Counted from the stretch's first letter, positions 25,996 through 35,070 are shown. The stretch is DNA of 45,983 nt from Oceanospirillaceae bacterium (GCA_013373085.1 JABXIM010000184.1:1-45983); one strand, 5' to 3'. The notes: a model not told the origin generated them from the letters alone. Program-made: numbers and translations.

Positions 25996-27096
25996 TCAGG
26001 AAACCTTGGAGTGGTGGCCGGTCCAGGTCGATCCCGGCACATAGAGCTCGCCGCGAAACAGCCGGCGGGCCGTGCGGACGACGCCGGCGCGGCGGATCTC
26101 GATGCCTTTGGCGGTCGGTGCGCTATCGAGCACGATGTCGATCTGGCCGCTCGGATGTTCCAGTCGAACCTGTCCGTTGGCGGCCACTGGAGCAGCCAGC
26201 GGCGCCGAGACTGAGCCCGGCAGCAGCACCGAGGTGCTGACGCAGATGGCGCCGGTCACGGCATGGCTGGCATGGCAGTTGTCCGGCACAAAGTAACGCG
26301 ATGTCAGGGTGCCGCCGTGGCGCGGCGCGCTGACCAGCGCGACCTTGGGAATGACCATGCCGCTGGCATCGCCGAGGCCCATTTTCCAGGCGGCGGCCAG
26401 GCGGATTTTCTCGATGCGCGCCAGCAGTTCGCTGTCGCCGTCGAGTTCGGCCTTGGATTCGGCGCCTGTCTTGCCGAGCGATGCCGCGTCGATGATCACC
26501 ATCGGCACCGCAGCGTCGATACAGGTGACCGGCACGCCCTCGACGAGGTCCCAGACGTTGCCGGTGGGCAGCAGGCGGCCGGTCTTGCTGCCGGCCACGT
26601 CGAGGAAGTTCAGCAGCACGGGCGCGGCGGTGCCCTCGACACCATCGATGCGGGTATCGCCTTCGTACTCGACCTGGCCACCGGGCGTCCGCACGCACAC
26701 CTCGATCAGCTTGTCGGTATTGACGTTGCGCACCCGTACGACGGTTTCGTCGCCGGTGGGTTTCACCAGTCCGGCGTCGATGGCGAAGGGGCCGACGCCA
26801 GCGAGGATGTTGCCGCAGGACGGTCCGATATCGACATGAAGCCGGTCGATGCCGACCTGGGCGAACAGGTAGTCGACATCGGCCGCCGGGTGGCTGGAGC
26901 GGGAGAGGATCGCGGCCTTGCTGGTCAGCGAAGTGCCGCCGCCGATACCGTCGATCTGCTGGGCGTTGGGTGAGCCCATCGCGGCCAGCAGCACCTGCTC
27001 CTGGGTGGCCCAGTCGGCCGGCAGGTCGGTGGCGAGAAAGTAGGGGCCGCGGGAAGTGCCGCCTCTCATCATGGTGCAGGGAATGGCTGTCTGCAT
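25996..27096 (-). CDS. PrpF-domain isomerase, 4-oxalomesaconate tautomerase-like
   Basis: This 366-residue protein has the double diaminopimelate-epimerase-like fold of the PrpF family. Diagnostic segments are CTMMRGGTSRGPYFLATDLP, IDGIGGGTSLTSKAAILS, DIGPSCGNILAGVGPFAID and CHASHAVTGAICVSTSVLLP; the Cys of the second half is a typical isomerase base. MRGGTSRGPYF resembles GalD (4-oxalomesaconate tautomerase, gallate pathway), but PrpF-like aconitate isomerases share it. The neighbouring tricarboxylate transporter suggests an unsaturated tricarboxylate such as an aconitate or oxalomesaconate as substrate. No other gallate or methylcitrate genes are nearby. Confidence 0.9.
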   Translation of the reverse strand: MQTAIPCTMMRGGTSRGPYFLATDLPADWATQEQVLLAAMGSPNAQQIDGIGGGTSLTSKAAILSRSSHPAADVDYLFAQVGIDRLHVDIGPSCGNILAGVGPFAIDAGLVKPTGDETVVRVRNVNTDKLIEVCVRTPGGQVEYEGDTRIDGVEGTAAPVLLNFLDVAGSKTGRLLPTGNVWDLVEGVPVTCIDAAVPMVIIDAASLGKTGAESKAELDGDSELLARIEKIRLAAAWKMGLGDASGMVIPKVALVSAPRHGGTLTSRYFVPDNCHASHAVTGAICVSTSVLLPGSVSAPLAAPVAANGQVRLEHPSGQIDIVLDSAPTAKGIEIRRAGVVRTARRLFRGELYVPGSTWTGHHSKVS

Positions 27097-27619
27097 GGTC
27101 TTGGTCTCGGTTGAACGGTCCGCTGTGGTTTAAAATTTCTAGCTCTAGAGCGGTGCTGGCTTCGTCCCTAAGCCCTGCTGATAACCAAGATACGCCTGCC
27201 AGAAAAACCGGACAAACCATATATATTTTCATTTTGGTGTAGAAAAACTAAACACAAGTGTCGACCCGAAATGCATCGGTCTAATTATCGAAAGTAAATA
27301 TAACGGTTTGAATAGACTTGATAAGGTATTCGTAGTTGCCGTCTGATTGATAATAAGATCAATAAAAACAATTTCTTAAGTTTGTTTTGTCGCCATGTTC
27401 AGCCAGGTGACAGATGTCGGCGCGGCGCCTTGATGCGGGAGCGAGCGTCCGACTTCGCAGAGCGCGGTCGAGCTTAGATGGATGTTTGTGGATGCAAGGG
27501 CTAGAATAGCTAAATATAAAATCATCGTGCGAAATCGGTTCCCGGCGTCGCTCGAACTGGCTGTCACCGGAGCATCTGGCGTTCAGATTGTTTATATTTT
27601 CTATAGTGAGGAACAGGTG
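27097..27619. other. Divergent promoter region (isomerase / LysR operon)
   Basis: This 523-bp AT-rich stretch has no supported gene. It should hold the promoters for the minus-strand isomerase-TctC-TctAB run and for the plus-strand LysR-TctDE operon. A 10-bp palindrome GCTCTAGAGC lies at 27142-27151. The plus-strand reading frame of the LysR gene stays open back to 27482, but without start signals. Confidence 0.6.
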
Positions 27620-28549
27620 ATGAGGCGAATGCCGCCGCTCAAGGCGTTGCGGACCTTCGAGGCCGCCGGCCGGCTCGAGAGCCTGAAGAAGGCCGCCGAC
27701 GAGCTGCATGTGACGACCGGCGCCGTCAGCCAGCAGATCAAGTTGCTGGAGGAGTTTATCGGCGTCGATTTGTTCAAGCGCCTGAACAAGTCCGTCCGCC
27801 TGACCGAAGCCGGGCGCGAGGCCCTGCCGTTGGTCGAGGAGGCGTTCGAACTGCTGAACCAGGCCGTGATCAAGGCGCAGGAGTTCGGCAACCAGAAGCT
27901 GATCACGGTGAGCGTCGCCCCGTCGTTCGGTGCCAAGTGGCTGTTGCCCAGGCTCGAGTTGTTCCGCCGCGGCCATCCCGACATCGACCTGCGGGTCGAC
28001 GCTTCGACGCGGCTGGTGGACTTTTCCCTCGAGGACGTGGACCTGGCGATTCGCTACGGCCCCCCGAAGGAGCGCGGGCTGCATCTGGAGCTGCTGACCG
28101 AGGAAGAACTCTTCCCGGTCTGCAGCCCACGGCTGCTGGAGCGTGGTCATCGCTTCGCGCACCCGTCGGACCTCGCCGGCCAGACGCTGCTGCATTTCGA
28201 GGGTCGCGCCGATGATCGCGACTTTCCGGGTTGGAATCAGTGGCTGTCTGTGGCCGGTATCGCGGGAATCGAGGTGGTTAACGGCCCACGCTTCAGCATG
28301 TCGAGCATGGTATTGCAGGCGGCGATGGACGCGCAGGGAATTGCCCTCGGCAGCAGCGTGCTGGCGGCTGACGACCTGCGTGCCGGGCGCCTGGTACGAT
28401 TGTTCGAGACCAGCATTCGGGCCAAACACAACTACTATCTGATATGCACACGCAATACCTTCAAGCGACCGGACATTCAGCGTTTCGTGCGCTGGATAAA
28501 GGCCGAGATGGGTGGAGACGGCCATGAGAGTCCTGATCGTCGAGGATGA
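27620..28549 (+). CDS. LysR-family transcriptional regulator (GcvA-like)
   Basis: About 309 residues with an N-terminal HTH (PPLKALRTFEAAGRLESLKK, TTGAVSQQIKLLEEFIGVDL) and the GcvA/AmpR-type effector domain (FSLEDVDLAIRYGPPKERGL). The ATG at 27620 is preceded by GAGGAA; an in-frame extension to 27482 is not typical of the family. Its 3' end overlaps the response-regulator gene by 26 bp, so both are in one operon, and it is divergent from the PrpF/Tct genes it probably controls. The locus thus has two regulatory inputs, LysR and TctDE. Confidence 0.93.
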   Translation: MRRMPPLKALRTFEAAGRLESLKKAADELHVTTGAVSQQIKLLEEFIGVDLFKRLNKSVRLTEAGREALPLVEEAFELLNQAVIKAQEFGNQKLITVSVAPSFGAKWLLPRLELFRRGHPDIDLRVDASTRLVDFSLEDVDLAIRYGPPKERGLHLELLTEEELFPVCSPRLLERGHRFAHPSDLAGQTLLHFEGRADDRDFPGWNQWLSVAGIAGIEVVNGPRFSMSSMVLQAAMDAQGIALGSSVLAADDLRAGRLVRLFETSIRAKHNYYLICTRNTFKRPDIQRFVRWIKAEMGGDGHESPDRRG

Positions 28550-29195
28550 CAGTACCCTCGGAGAAGCTATCAGTCGGCACTTGCAGAAGCAGGGGCAGGC
28601 CGCCGATTGGGTTACCGATGGGGCCTTGGCGGACCGGGTACTGGCGCAGCAGGCGTTCGATCTGATCATTCTGGATCTGAACCTGCCGGGGCTTGGCGGC
28701 GAGCGGGTGCTGGAGAAGCTGCGCCGCCGCGATGATCCCGCGCCGGTACTGATACTGACGGCGCGCGGCCAGGTCGAGGACCGTATCGCGCTGTTGAACC
28801 TCGGCGCCGACGACTACCTGACCAAGCCGTTCGATTTCGGCGAACTCGACGCCCGATGCCGGGCGCTGTTGCGCCGCAGTCAGGGGCAGGCGCAGGATCT
28901 TCTGAAACTGGGCAATACCGAGCTGGATCGCAGGGCCTGCGAGGTGCGGGTCGACGATCGACTCATCGAGCTGACGCCGCGAGAACTGCGGCTGCTGGAA
29001 GTGTTCATGAGTCACACCGGTCGGGTGCTGAGCAAGGCGGAGCTGATCGACCACCTTTACGGCTTCGACGAAACGCCCGGGGCCAACGCGATCGAGCTTT
29101 ATGTCGGCCGCCTGCGCAAGAAAATGGAGCAGAGTTCAGTGCAGATCTGCACCCTGCGGGGCCTTGGTTATGTGGTCAAACCTCCGGCGTCCTGA
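28524..29195 (+). CDS. Response regulator, TctD-like (OmpR/PhoB family)
   Basis: This 223-residue protein has a receiver domain with acidic pair D8-D9, phospho-acceptor D51 (LIILDLNLPGLGG), switch Thr in ILTARG and Lys in YLTKPFDF, then an OmpR-type winged helix with ELTPRELRLLEVFMSHTGRV, GANAIELYVGRLRKKM and TLRGLGYVV. The ATG at 28524 has GGAG upstream and overlaps the LysR gene. It is partnered with the TctE-like kinase gene, which it overlaps by 26 bp. TctD-type regulators activate tricarboxylate transporter genes, fitting the adjacent TctC/TctAB genes. Confidence 0.94.
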   Translation: MRVLIVEDDSTLGEAISRHLQKQGQAADWVTDGALADRVLAQQAFDLIILDLNLPGLGGERVLEKLRRRDDPAPVLILTARGQVEDRIALLNLGADDYLTKPFDFGELDARCRALLRRSQGQAQDLLKLGNTELDRRACEVRVDDRLIELTPRELRLLEVFMSHTGRVLSKAELIDHLYGFDETPGANAIELYVGRLRKKMEQSSVQICTLRGLGYVVKPPAS

Positions 29196-30594
29196 GCCGG
29201 CTCGCTGGTCGATCCGCCGCAAACTTCTGCTGCTGACGCTGGTGCTGCTGGGCATCATCTCGGTTATAGCGCTGCGGGCGGCACAAAGCTACAGCCAGCG
29301 CGCGGCCGGGCTTTCGTATGACAGGCTGCTGACCGGCGCGGCGCTACAGATCGCCGAGCACATCAGTCTGCGCGAAGGTCGCGTAGTGGTGGATCTGCCC
29401 CGCGCCGCCTTCGAGACCCTGGCGCTGGCGCCCGAAGACCGTGTTTTCTATCGCGTGCTCGGGCCCGGCGATGCCCATATCACCGGGTACGCCGACCTGC
29501 CGTTTCCGGCGGACGAAACGGAAGTTCCGCAGGTTGCTGCCGGCAGCTTCCGCCAGTATTTCTTCGATGCCCGCTACGGCGGCGAGCCGGTGCGCTTTCT
29601 GGTGCTCAGTCGGCTGCTGACCGAAACCGACTTCAGCGGCGCCATCCGCATTCAGCTGGGCCAGACAACGCGAGCCCGGCAGGCTCTGGCCGGTGAGATC
29701 AGCCTGCGTGCCGCGCAGCTGGTTGCCGTGCTGTTTGTGATTACTCTGCTGCTGGTGTCGGCGGGCATCTGGATGACGCTGCAACCGCTCGAGCGGCTGA
29801 ACCGGGCGCTGGCGCAAAGGTCCCCGGTGGACCTGAGCCCGTTGGAGCTGGCGGTACCGCGGGAGATCTCGCAGCTGGTGCAGACGCTGAATCACCTGAT
29901 GCAACAGCTCGGCGGTACCCTCAACCGGCTGCAGCGTTTCACCAGCGAAGCGGCGCATCAGATCCGTACGCCGCTGGCGGGCCTGCGTTCGCAGGCTCAG
30001 AATGCACGCGCCGAGGAAGACGGGGCATTACGGTGGCGACAGCTCGGTCAGGTCATCGAGTCGGCAGACCGGCTCAGCGATACCGTCGATCAACTGCTGA
30101 AGCAGGCGGTGCTGACGCACCGACTTCGAAGTGAGCTGGATGCCAGGGTCGAGCTCGACGACCTCGTGCTCGAAGTGTGCCGTGATCTGGCGGTGCCGGC
30201 ACTGGAGCGCGATGTCGAGCTGGCCTACGATGGACCGAAGGGGGTGAGGCTGCAGGGTAACCGCTTCGCCCTCCAGCAGATGATCCAGAACCTGGTCGAG
30301 AATGCCATCCGCTACAGCGAACCGGGCAGTGAAGTGCAGGTGACGTTGCAGCGGGACGGGAGCGGGGCGCGGCTCAGCGTTGCCGACCGGGGGCCGGGAA
30401 TCCCGGATGCCGAGAAACCGCTGGTGTTCGAGCGCTTCTACCGCAGTCCCGGCAACAGCCGATCCGGTTCAGGTCTCGGCCTGGCCATTGCCCAGGAAGT
30501 CGCCGGGCACCACAGGGCCAGCCTGCGCCTTAAGGACAATGTACCGCACGGCCTCGTGGTCGAGGTCCATTTTCCCTCAGGGAGGTTGTCATGA
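29170..30594 (+). CDS. Sensor histidine kinase, TctE-like
   Basis: About 474 residues: a first membrane helix (LLLLTLVLLGIISVIAL), a periplasmic 2CSK_N-type sensor domain to about residue 175, a second helix (LVAVLFVITLLLVSAGIWMT), then a HAMP-like linker. The phospho-acceptor His263 lies in FTSEAAHQIRTPLAG, followed by an ATPase domain with N-box NLVENAIRYS, DRGPGIP and GSGLGLAIAQEV. I start at the ATG at 29170, inside the regulator gene, since the earlier in-frame ATG at 29101 would add an unrelated segment. It overlaps the binding-protein gene by four bases. Confidence 0.92.
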   Translation: MWSNLRRPEPARWSIRRKLLLLTLVLLGIISVIALRAAQSYSQRAAGLSYDRLLTGAALQIAEHISLREGRVVVDLPRAAFETLALAPEDRVFYRVLGPGDAHITGYADLPFPADETEVPQVAAGSFRQYFFDARYGGEPVRFLVLSRLLTETDFSGAIRIQLGQTTRARQALAGEISLRAAQLVAVLFVITLLLVSAGIWMTLQPLERLNRALAQRSPVDLSPLELAVPREISQLVQTLNHLMQQLGGTLNRLQRFTSEAAHQIRTPLAGLRSQAQNARAEEDGALRWRQLGQVIESADRLSDTVDQLLKQAVLTHRLRSELDARVELDDLVLEVCRDLAVPALERDVELAYDGPKGVRLQGNRFALQQMIQNLVENAIRYSEPGSEVQVTLQRDGSGARLSVADRGPGIPDAEKPLVFERFYRSPGNSRSGSGLGLAIAQEVAGHHRASLRLKDNVPHGLVVEVHFPSGRLS

Positions 30595-31655
30595 AGCTGC
30601 GGGTCCTGTTCTCGCTGGCGATATTGGTCAGTTGCGCGGCCAAGGCCGCGGAGCTGCATGACCTGCCGGCCGCCGGCCAACAGACCTCGGCGCTGGAGGT
30701 TCATGCCGGTGCCGACTTCGCTGCCATCAGGCCGGCGCTCGAGGCATTTCAGCGCCGGCACCCGGGCGTTCGCCTGCGTTATCACGAATTCGGCACTCTC
30801 GAACTCTACAGCGATTTCCTCGAGCGCTACCCACAAACGCCCGATCTGGTGATGAGTTCGGCGATGGACCTGCAGGTGAAACTGGTCAACGACGGCTATG
30901 CCCAACCTTACCGCTCGCCCGAGACGGAGCGGTTGCCCGACTGGGCGCGCTGGCGCAGCGAGATCTTCGGCATCACCTATGAACCCGCGGTCTTCGTGCT
31001 CAATACCGGTTTTCTAGACAACGAGCCCGTTCCGGTTACCCGCGCCGAGTTGATCGATCTGATCAGGCGCAAGGGCGACCAGGTGCGAGGGCGTATCGGT
31101 ACCTTTGACATCGAGCGGGTCGGTATCGGATACCTGGTCTGGTCCCACGACAACCAGAGAACCGCCAGCAATGGTCGCCTGCTGGAGCTTTTCGCGACCC
31201 AGGAGGCGCGTTTGTTCACCAGCAGCGCGGCAATGCTTAGCGCTCTGGTGCGGGGAGATATCGTTATTGCCTATAACGTGCTCGGCTCCTATGCCCATGC
31301 CTGGGCCAAGCGACACCCGCTTCTGACGGTGGTGTTGGCGGAGGACTATACCACCGTCATCATGCGTACGGCCTTTGTGCCAAAAAACGCCCGCAACCCG
31401 GAGGATGCCCGCCGCTTTCTCGACTTCCTGCTGTCCAACGAGGGGCAACAGGTGCTGGCCGACGAAGCTAGCCTTTATCCGGTGCGCGGCGACATCCTCG
31501 GCGAAACCGGCGCCAGCCGGCTGCGCCTCACCTTCAACAGCCCGTTGCGGCCGATTCCGCTGGGAGTGCCGCTGCTGGTACAGACCGACGAGATGAAGCG
31601 CGAGCTGATACTGGAGGAGTGGCGCCGGGCCTTTGGTAGCCCCAACCGGCAGTAA
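30591..31655 (+). CDS. Periplasmic binding protein linked to TctDE-like system
   Basis: This 354-residue extracellular solute-binding protein has a signal peptide (MKLRVLFSLAILVSCAAKAA), then VHAGADFAAIRPALEAFQRR, PDLVMSSAMDLQVKLVNDGY, VVLAEDYTTVIMRTAFVPKN and ARRFLDFLLSNEGQQVLAD, as in type 2 binding proteins of the iron(III)/AfuA-like group. No permease or ATPase accompanies it. Its start overlaps the kinase stop (ATGA), so it is made together with the kinase. I infer that it is a sensing accessory that presents a ligand to the kinase rather than an importer part. Confidence 0.9.
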   Translation: MKLRVLFSLAILVSCAAKAAELHDLPAAGQQTSALEVHAGADFAAIRPALEAFQRRHPGVRLRYHEFGTLELYSDFLERYPQTPDLVMSSAMDLQVKLVNDGYAQPYRSPETERLPDWARWRSEIFGITYEPAVFVLNTGFLDNEPVPVTRAELIDLIRRKGDQVRGRIGTFDIERVGIGYLVWSHDNQRTASNGRLLELFATQEARLFTSSAAMLSALVRGDIVIAYNVLGSYAHAWAKRHPLLTVVLAEDYTTVIMRTAFVPKNARNPEDARRFLDFLLSNEGQQVLADEASLYPVRGDILGETGASRLRLTFNSPLRPIPLGVPLLVQTDEMKRELILEEWRRAFGSPNRQ

Positions 31656-31727
31656 GGATGGCTTCCGGTTTTAGGACTTACACTGAGGTTATCTTAAGTA
31701 TGGTGACCATGATCAGGAGGCGTCCAC

Positions 31728-33839
31728 ATGATCGCGGACAGTTTAAGGCGCCGGCTGTTGCTGTTGTTCCTGTTGGCAGTGATGCCGGTGCTGATTCTGA
31801 TTCTGGTCACCAATCTCGAACAGCGGCAGATGGCGACACAGAGCGTCCGCGCGGAAGCTCTGCGTCTGATTCAACTGACGACCAGTCAACATGAGCACTA
31901 CATCGAAGGCGCGAAGCAACTGCTGATGGCGCTGGCGCAGCTGCCGTCGGTACGCAGTCAGGATGCCGAAGCTTGCAGTACGCTTTTCAGCGACCTGTTC
32001 AAGCGTTATCCCTACTATACGACCCTGGGCGTGGCGAACCTCGAGGGTAACAGTTTTTGTAGCCCGCTGCGGGCGTCGGGGCCGGTCAATCTGCTGGACC
32101 GCGCCTACTATCAGAGCGCCCTGGAGAGGCGTGATTTCGCAATCGGTGACTATGCCGTCGGACGACGAACCGGCAAGGCATCGCTTCATTTTGGTTATCC
32201 GGTACTGGACAGGGAGGGGCAGGCACAGGGCGTTGTTTTCGCCGCCCTCGATCTGAAGTGGCTGGGCGAACTGGCGGCCGGGATGCGCCTGGCATCCGGC
32301 ACTACGCTCAGCCTGTTCGATCGCAATGGTACCTTGCTGGTACGCTATCCCGCGTTGTTGCGCTGGACCGTCGGTACGCGGGCTGCGGACAGCCCCTTGT
32401 TCCAGGCGGCACAGGCGCTTGGCGGGAGCGGTACACTCGAAGTTGCGGATCTGAACGGCGTTCCGAGCCTGTTCGCATTCGCGCCTATCAGCAGTAATCG
32501 TGGTGAGGATGTTTCGGTATATCTGGCCGTCGGTATCCCCAAGGACGCGGCCTTTGCTCCGGTCAATTTTATTTTTGTCCGTAATTTGATGGTATTCGGT
32601 GCCATAGCGGTGCTCGCCGTTGCGATTGCCTGGTGGTTCGGTCGGCGCTTTATACTGCGACCGGTCGACGCCCTGTTGCAGGCCACTAAACGGCTGCAGG
32701 AAGGGGATCTCGAGGCGCGCACCGATTTGCCGCCGGGGCAGGGAGAGCTGAACCAGTTGGCCGGGGCCTTCGACCAGATGGCCGATCGCTTACAAAGCCG
32801 GGAACAGCAGTTGCGCCGGTCCCTGGCCGAGACCACGGAACTAAAAAACTTGCTCGACAGCGTTTTCGACTCCATCGTCAGCGGCGTGTTGACGACCGAC
32901 CTGCAGGGCCGGGTCACCCTCTGCAATAGTGCCGCACTGCGTATTCTGGGTTATCGCGACTTTGCGAACCTGAGCGGGCGGAATATTGCAGAGCTGGGGT
33001 CGCCGTTGGGATCCTTGTTGTTGGCCCCTCTGTACCGGGTGGGACACGATGATGAGCCGGTCATCGGCCTCGAAGCCAGTCTCGAGATACCGCCCAGGGG
33101 GCTCGTGCACCTGCGCTTCAGCCTGTCGAGCCTGAAGGGCCAGGAAAGAACCCAGGGCGTCGCCATTGTCGTCGACGATGTCACTGAAAAGCGCCAGATG
33201 GCGGCCCAGCGGCGGTTACTGGAGCACATGGTTTCGCCGGCGATTCTGGGGCAGTTGGATCCGGAGCACCTGCAACTCGGTGGTAAACGAGCCGAAGTCA
33301 CTGCATTGTTCGCGGATATCCATGGTTTTACCTCGATCAGCGAGCAACTCAACCCGGAAGACCTGGTCGGACTGCTCAATCGCTATCTTGCCGCCATGGC
33401 GAATGCGGTGCTGGTCGAGGAGGGGACCATCGACAAGTTCCTGGGCGACGCGGTCATGGCCTGGTTCAATGCGCCCTTGGCCCAGCCGGATCATGTCATG
33501 CGGGCGGTCCGTGCGGCGCTGGCGATTCGCGATACCATCGCCGTACTGCACGCGGAAATTTCTCCGCTGTTCAGGCTGTCCTTCGGTGTGGGGCTTCATG
33601 TCGGCGAAGCGGTACTGGGGCTGGTTGGTACTCAGGAACGAATGGAGTACACGGCCATCGGCGATGACATCAATATCGCCAAGCGCATCCAGGAGCATAC
33701 CGGAGCCGGGCAGATTCTCATCAGCGCCGCCGTGTACGAAAGGGTCAAAGAACAGGTCTCGGTGAATCCGGTAACCCGCATCCAGGCAAAGGGCAAGCAG
33801 AAGCCGCTGGAAGTCTACGAACTTCTTGATTTGAAGTGA
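31728..33839 (+). CDS. Membrane class III adenylate/guanylate cyclase with dCache-HAMP-PAS
   Basis: This 703-residue sensor has a helix at about 8-27, a periplasmic Cache-like domain (NLLDRAYYQSALERRDFAIG; FAALDLKWLGELAAGM), a helix near 285-305, HAMP (RRFILRPVDALLQATKRLQE), a PAS domain (LLDSVFDSIVSGVLTTDLQG onward) and a C-terminal class III cyclase. Metal-binding Asp530 (FADIHGFT) and Asp574 (KFLGDAVMAW), base-selecting Lys570 and the transition-state Asn/Arg in DDINIAKRIQEH are all present, so it should be active and probably makes cAMP. AGGAGG precedes the ATG. It stands alone, 72 bp after the binding-protein gene. Confidence 0.93.
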   Translation: MIADSLRRRLLLLFLLAVMPVLILILVTNLEQRQMATQSVRAEALRLIQLTTSQHEHYIEGAKQLLMALAQLPSVRSQDAEACSTLFSDLFKRYPYYTTLGVANLEGNSFCSPLRASGPVNLLDRAYYQSALERRDFAIGDYAVGRRTGKASLHFGYPVLDREGQAQGVVFAALDLKWLGELAAGMRLASGTTLSLFDRNGTLLVRYPALLRWTVGTRAADSPLFQAAQALGGSGTLEVADLNGVPSLFAFAPISSNRGEDVSVYLAVGIPKDAAFAPVNFIFVRNLMVFGAIAVLAVAIAWWFGRRFILRPVDALLQATKRLQEGDLEARTDLPPGQGELNQLAGAFDQMADRLQSREQQLRRSLAETTELKNLLDSVFDSIVSGVLTTDLQGRVTLCNSAALRILGYRDFANLSGRNIAELGSPLGSLLLAPLYRVGHDDEPVIGLEASLEIPPRGLVHLRFSLSSLKGQERTQGVAIVVDDVTEKRQMAAQRRLLEHMVSPAILGQLDPEHLQLGGKRAEVTALFADIHGFTSISEQLNPEDLVGLLNRYLAAMANAVLVEEGTIDKFLGDAVMAWFNAPLAQPDHVMRAVRAALAIRDTIAVLHAEISPLFRLSFGVGLHVGEAVLGLVGTQERMEYTAIGDDINIAKRIQEHTGAGQILISAAVYERVKEQVSVNPVTRIQAKGKQKPLEVYELLDLK

Positions 33840-34014
33840 GTTTGCTGAGCTGTTTCGATGGCTGCACCGGTAGCAGTGATCGAGCGCTTGTCTATTTTAA
33901 GCTGTGATACGTTTTTGCCGGGTTTGAACAGCGGCCGCTCAGTGCCGAGACCGGTATCTGGAAGGCTCGCGCCAGATGTCTGAATCATCGACAGAGGGAC
34001 CACATCGGCCTATA

Positions 34015-34041
34015 GTAGTGTTTGGTATTACCTCTTACTAC
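34015..34041. promoter_or_regulatory. Possible autoregulatory repeat of the toxin-antitoxin operon
   Basis: GTAGT and ACTAC form 5-bp inverted arms 17 bases apart just before the Shine-Dalgarno of the antitoxin gene, where RHH antitoxins usually bind. The arms are short, so this is weak. Confidence 0.25.
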
Positions 34042-34051
34042 GGAGGCTAAC

Positions 34052-34330
34052 ATGACAACGCCAACATCCATCAAACTCGATGATGAACTAAAAAGGCGGC
34101 TTCAGCACTTGGCTGACTCTCGCCGACGCTCGGCGCACTGGCTCATGCGGGAAGCCATCGAACAGTACGTGGAGCGCGAGGAGCAGCGCGAGGCCTTCAG
34201 GCGGGACACACTCAAAGCCTGGGAGGATTTCCAGGCCACTGGCCTGCACGCGACCGCTGACGAGGTGGAGAAATGGCTCGACAGTTGGGGAGCGGATAAC
34301 GAACTGCCGGCACCGAAATGTCACAAGTGA
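34052..34330 (+). CDS. Ribbon-helix-helix antitoxin (CopG/ParD-like)
   Basis: About 92 residues. The N-terminus TSIKLDDELKRRLQHLADSR followed by SAHWLMREAIEQYVEREEQR is a classic ribbon-helix-helix DNA-binding domain, and the acidic C-terminal part (ATADEVEKWLDSWGADNEL) would wrap the toxin. The ATG at 34052 has GGAGG six bases upstream. It overlaps the toxin gene by 13 bp, the usual coupled arrangement, and probably represses its own promoter. Confidence 0.92.
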   Translation: MTTPTSIKLDDELKRRLQHLADSRRRSAHWLMREAIEQYVEREEQREAFRRDTLKAWEDFQATGLHATADEVEKWLDSWGADNELPAPKCHK

Positions 34331-34608
34331 TCTTCACCCCGGCCGCGATCCAGGATCTGGAGCGGCTGCGCGAGTTCCTGCAACCGAAGAATCCGGCAGC
34401 GGCCGAGCGAGCCGCAAAAGCCATAATACAAGGTGTCAAAGCGCTCGGCGAACACCCTCGCATCGGACGACCCGTTGACGATCTCCCCGAAGAATACCGG
34501 GACTGGCTGATCGACTTCAGCGACAGCGGATATGTGGCCCGGTACCGCAGCAACGGCGACACCATCGTGGTGCTCGCCATCCGCCACCAGAAAGAAGCCG
34601 GCTTCTAA
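34318..34608 (+). CDS. RelE/ParE-family toxin
   Basis: This 96-residue protein matches the ParE/RelE fold: VIFTPAAIQDLERLREFLQP, AAAERAAKAIIQGVKALGEH, PRIGRPVDDLPEEYRDWLID, YVARYRSNGDTIVVLAIRHQ. The RGRP-like IGRP and Y-(V/L)-x-Y-R...VLAIRHQKE pattern is that of ParE, whose members poison gyrase; RelE-type mRNA cleavage cannot be excluded. It is translationally coupled to the RHH antitoxin upstream. The pair sits between the cyclase gene and a repeat-rich gap. Confidence 0.92.
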   Translation: MSQVIFTPAAIQDLERLREFLQPKNPAAAERAAKAIIQGVKALGEHPRIGRPVDDLPEEYRDWLIDFSDSGYVARYRSNGDTIVVLAIRHQKEAGF

Positions 34609-34760
34609 CTTCTCGAGTCATGAAAAAGTGACGGTCCCGGCGCCACAATAGTGGGGGAGACTCACTCCTAGCTTCCACTCAACCGAGTATTAGACCGGAT
34701 TACCATAGGTAGTCCTTATCACCGATTCGAAGTCTTCAACGCCAGCGAACGGCCAAAAAC

Positions 34761-34780
34761 GGCCACCTGTCCAAGTGGCC
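34761..34780. repeat. Hairpin, 6-bp arms
   Basis: GGCCAC-CTGTCCAA-GTGGCC is a perfect inverted repeat. It overlaps a neighbouring GGCC-AAAAAC-GGCC unit, making a small cluster of secondary structure. There is no U tract. Confidence 0.5.
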
Positions 34781-34808
34781 AACTTGCGGAGACCATCGGC
34801 TGCTTCCC

Positions 34809-34827
34809 CCCCCTCCGGCAGAGGGGG
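34809..34827. terminator. Hairpin, 7-bp GC arms (possible terminator)
   Basis: CCCCCTC-CGGCA-GAGGGGG is a strong GC hairpin flanked by TT on one side and AAA on the other. It could end the toxin-antitoxin transcript, although the U tract is missing. Confidence 0.4.
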
Positions 34828-35070
34828 AAATGGAGGGCTATCGCTAACGGGGCGAATCAGGTGATATTGTCTGACTCAAAAACAATCTGTCTCCTATGAA
34901 CCCGGGGCGGTTCAGGTTGTAAATTACAAGAACTTTTTAAATCATGTTTTATAGTGTCACACTCCAATGGCCGGTCATGACCTACTTGGCTATAACGCCA
35001 CGAAAACAGACGTATATGCGCGGACATAATGCATAAGCGGATGGGCAGCAGAAGAAACTGCGGGTCACAC

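Noticed and set aside
27142-27151. Palindrome GCTCTAGAGC as an operator
   Set aside because: Ten bases are too short to separate from chance in a 500-bp gap; no second copy was found near the divergent promoter.
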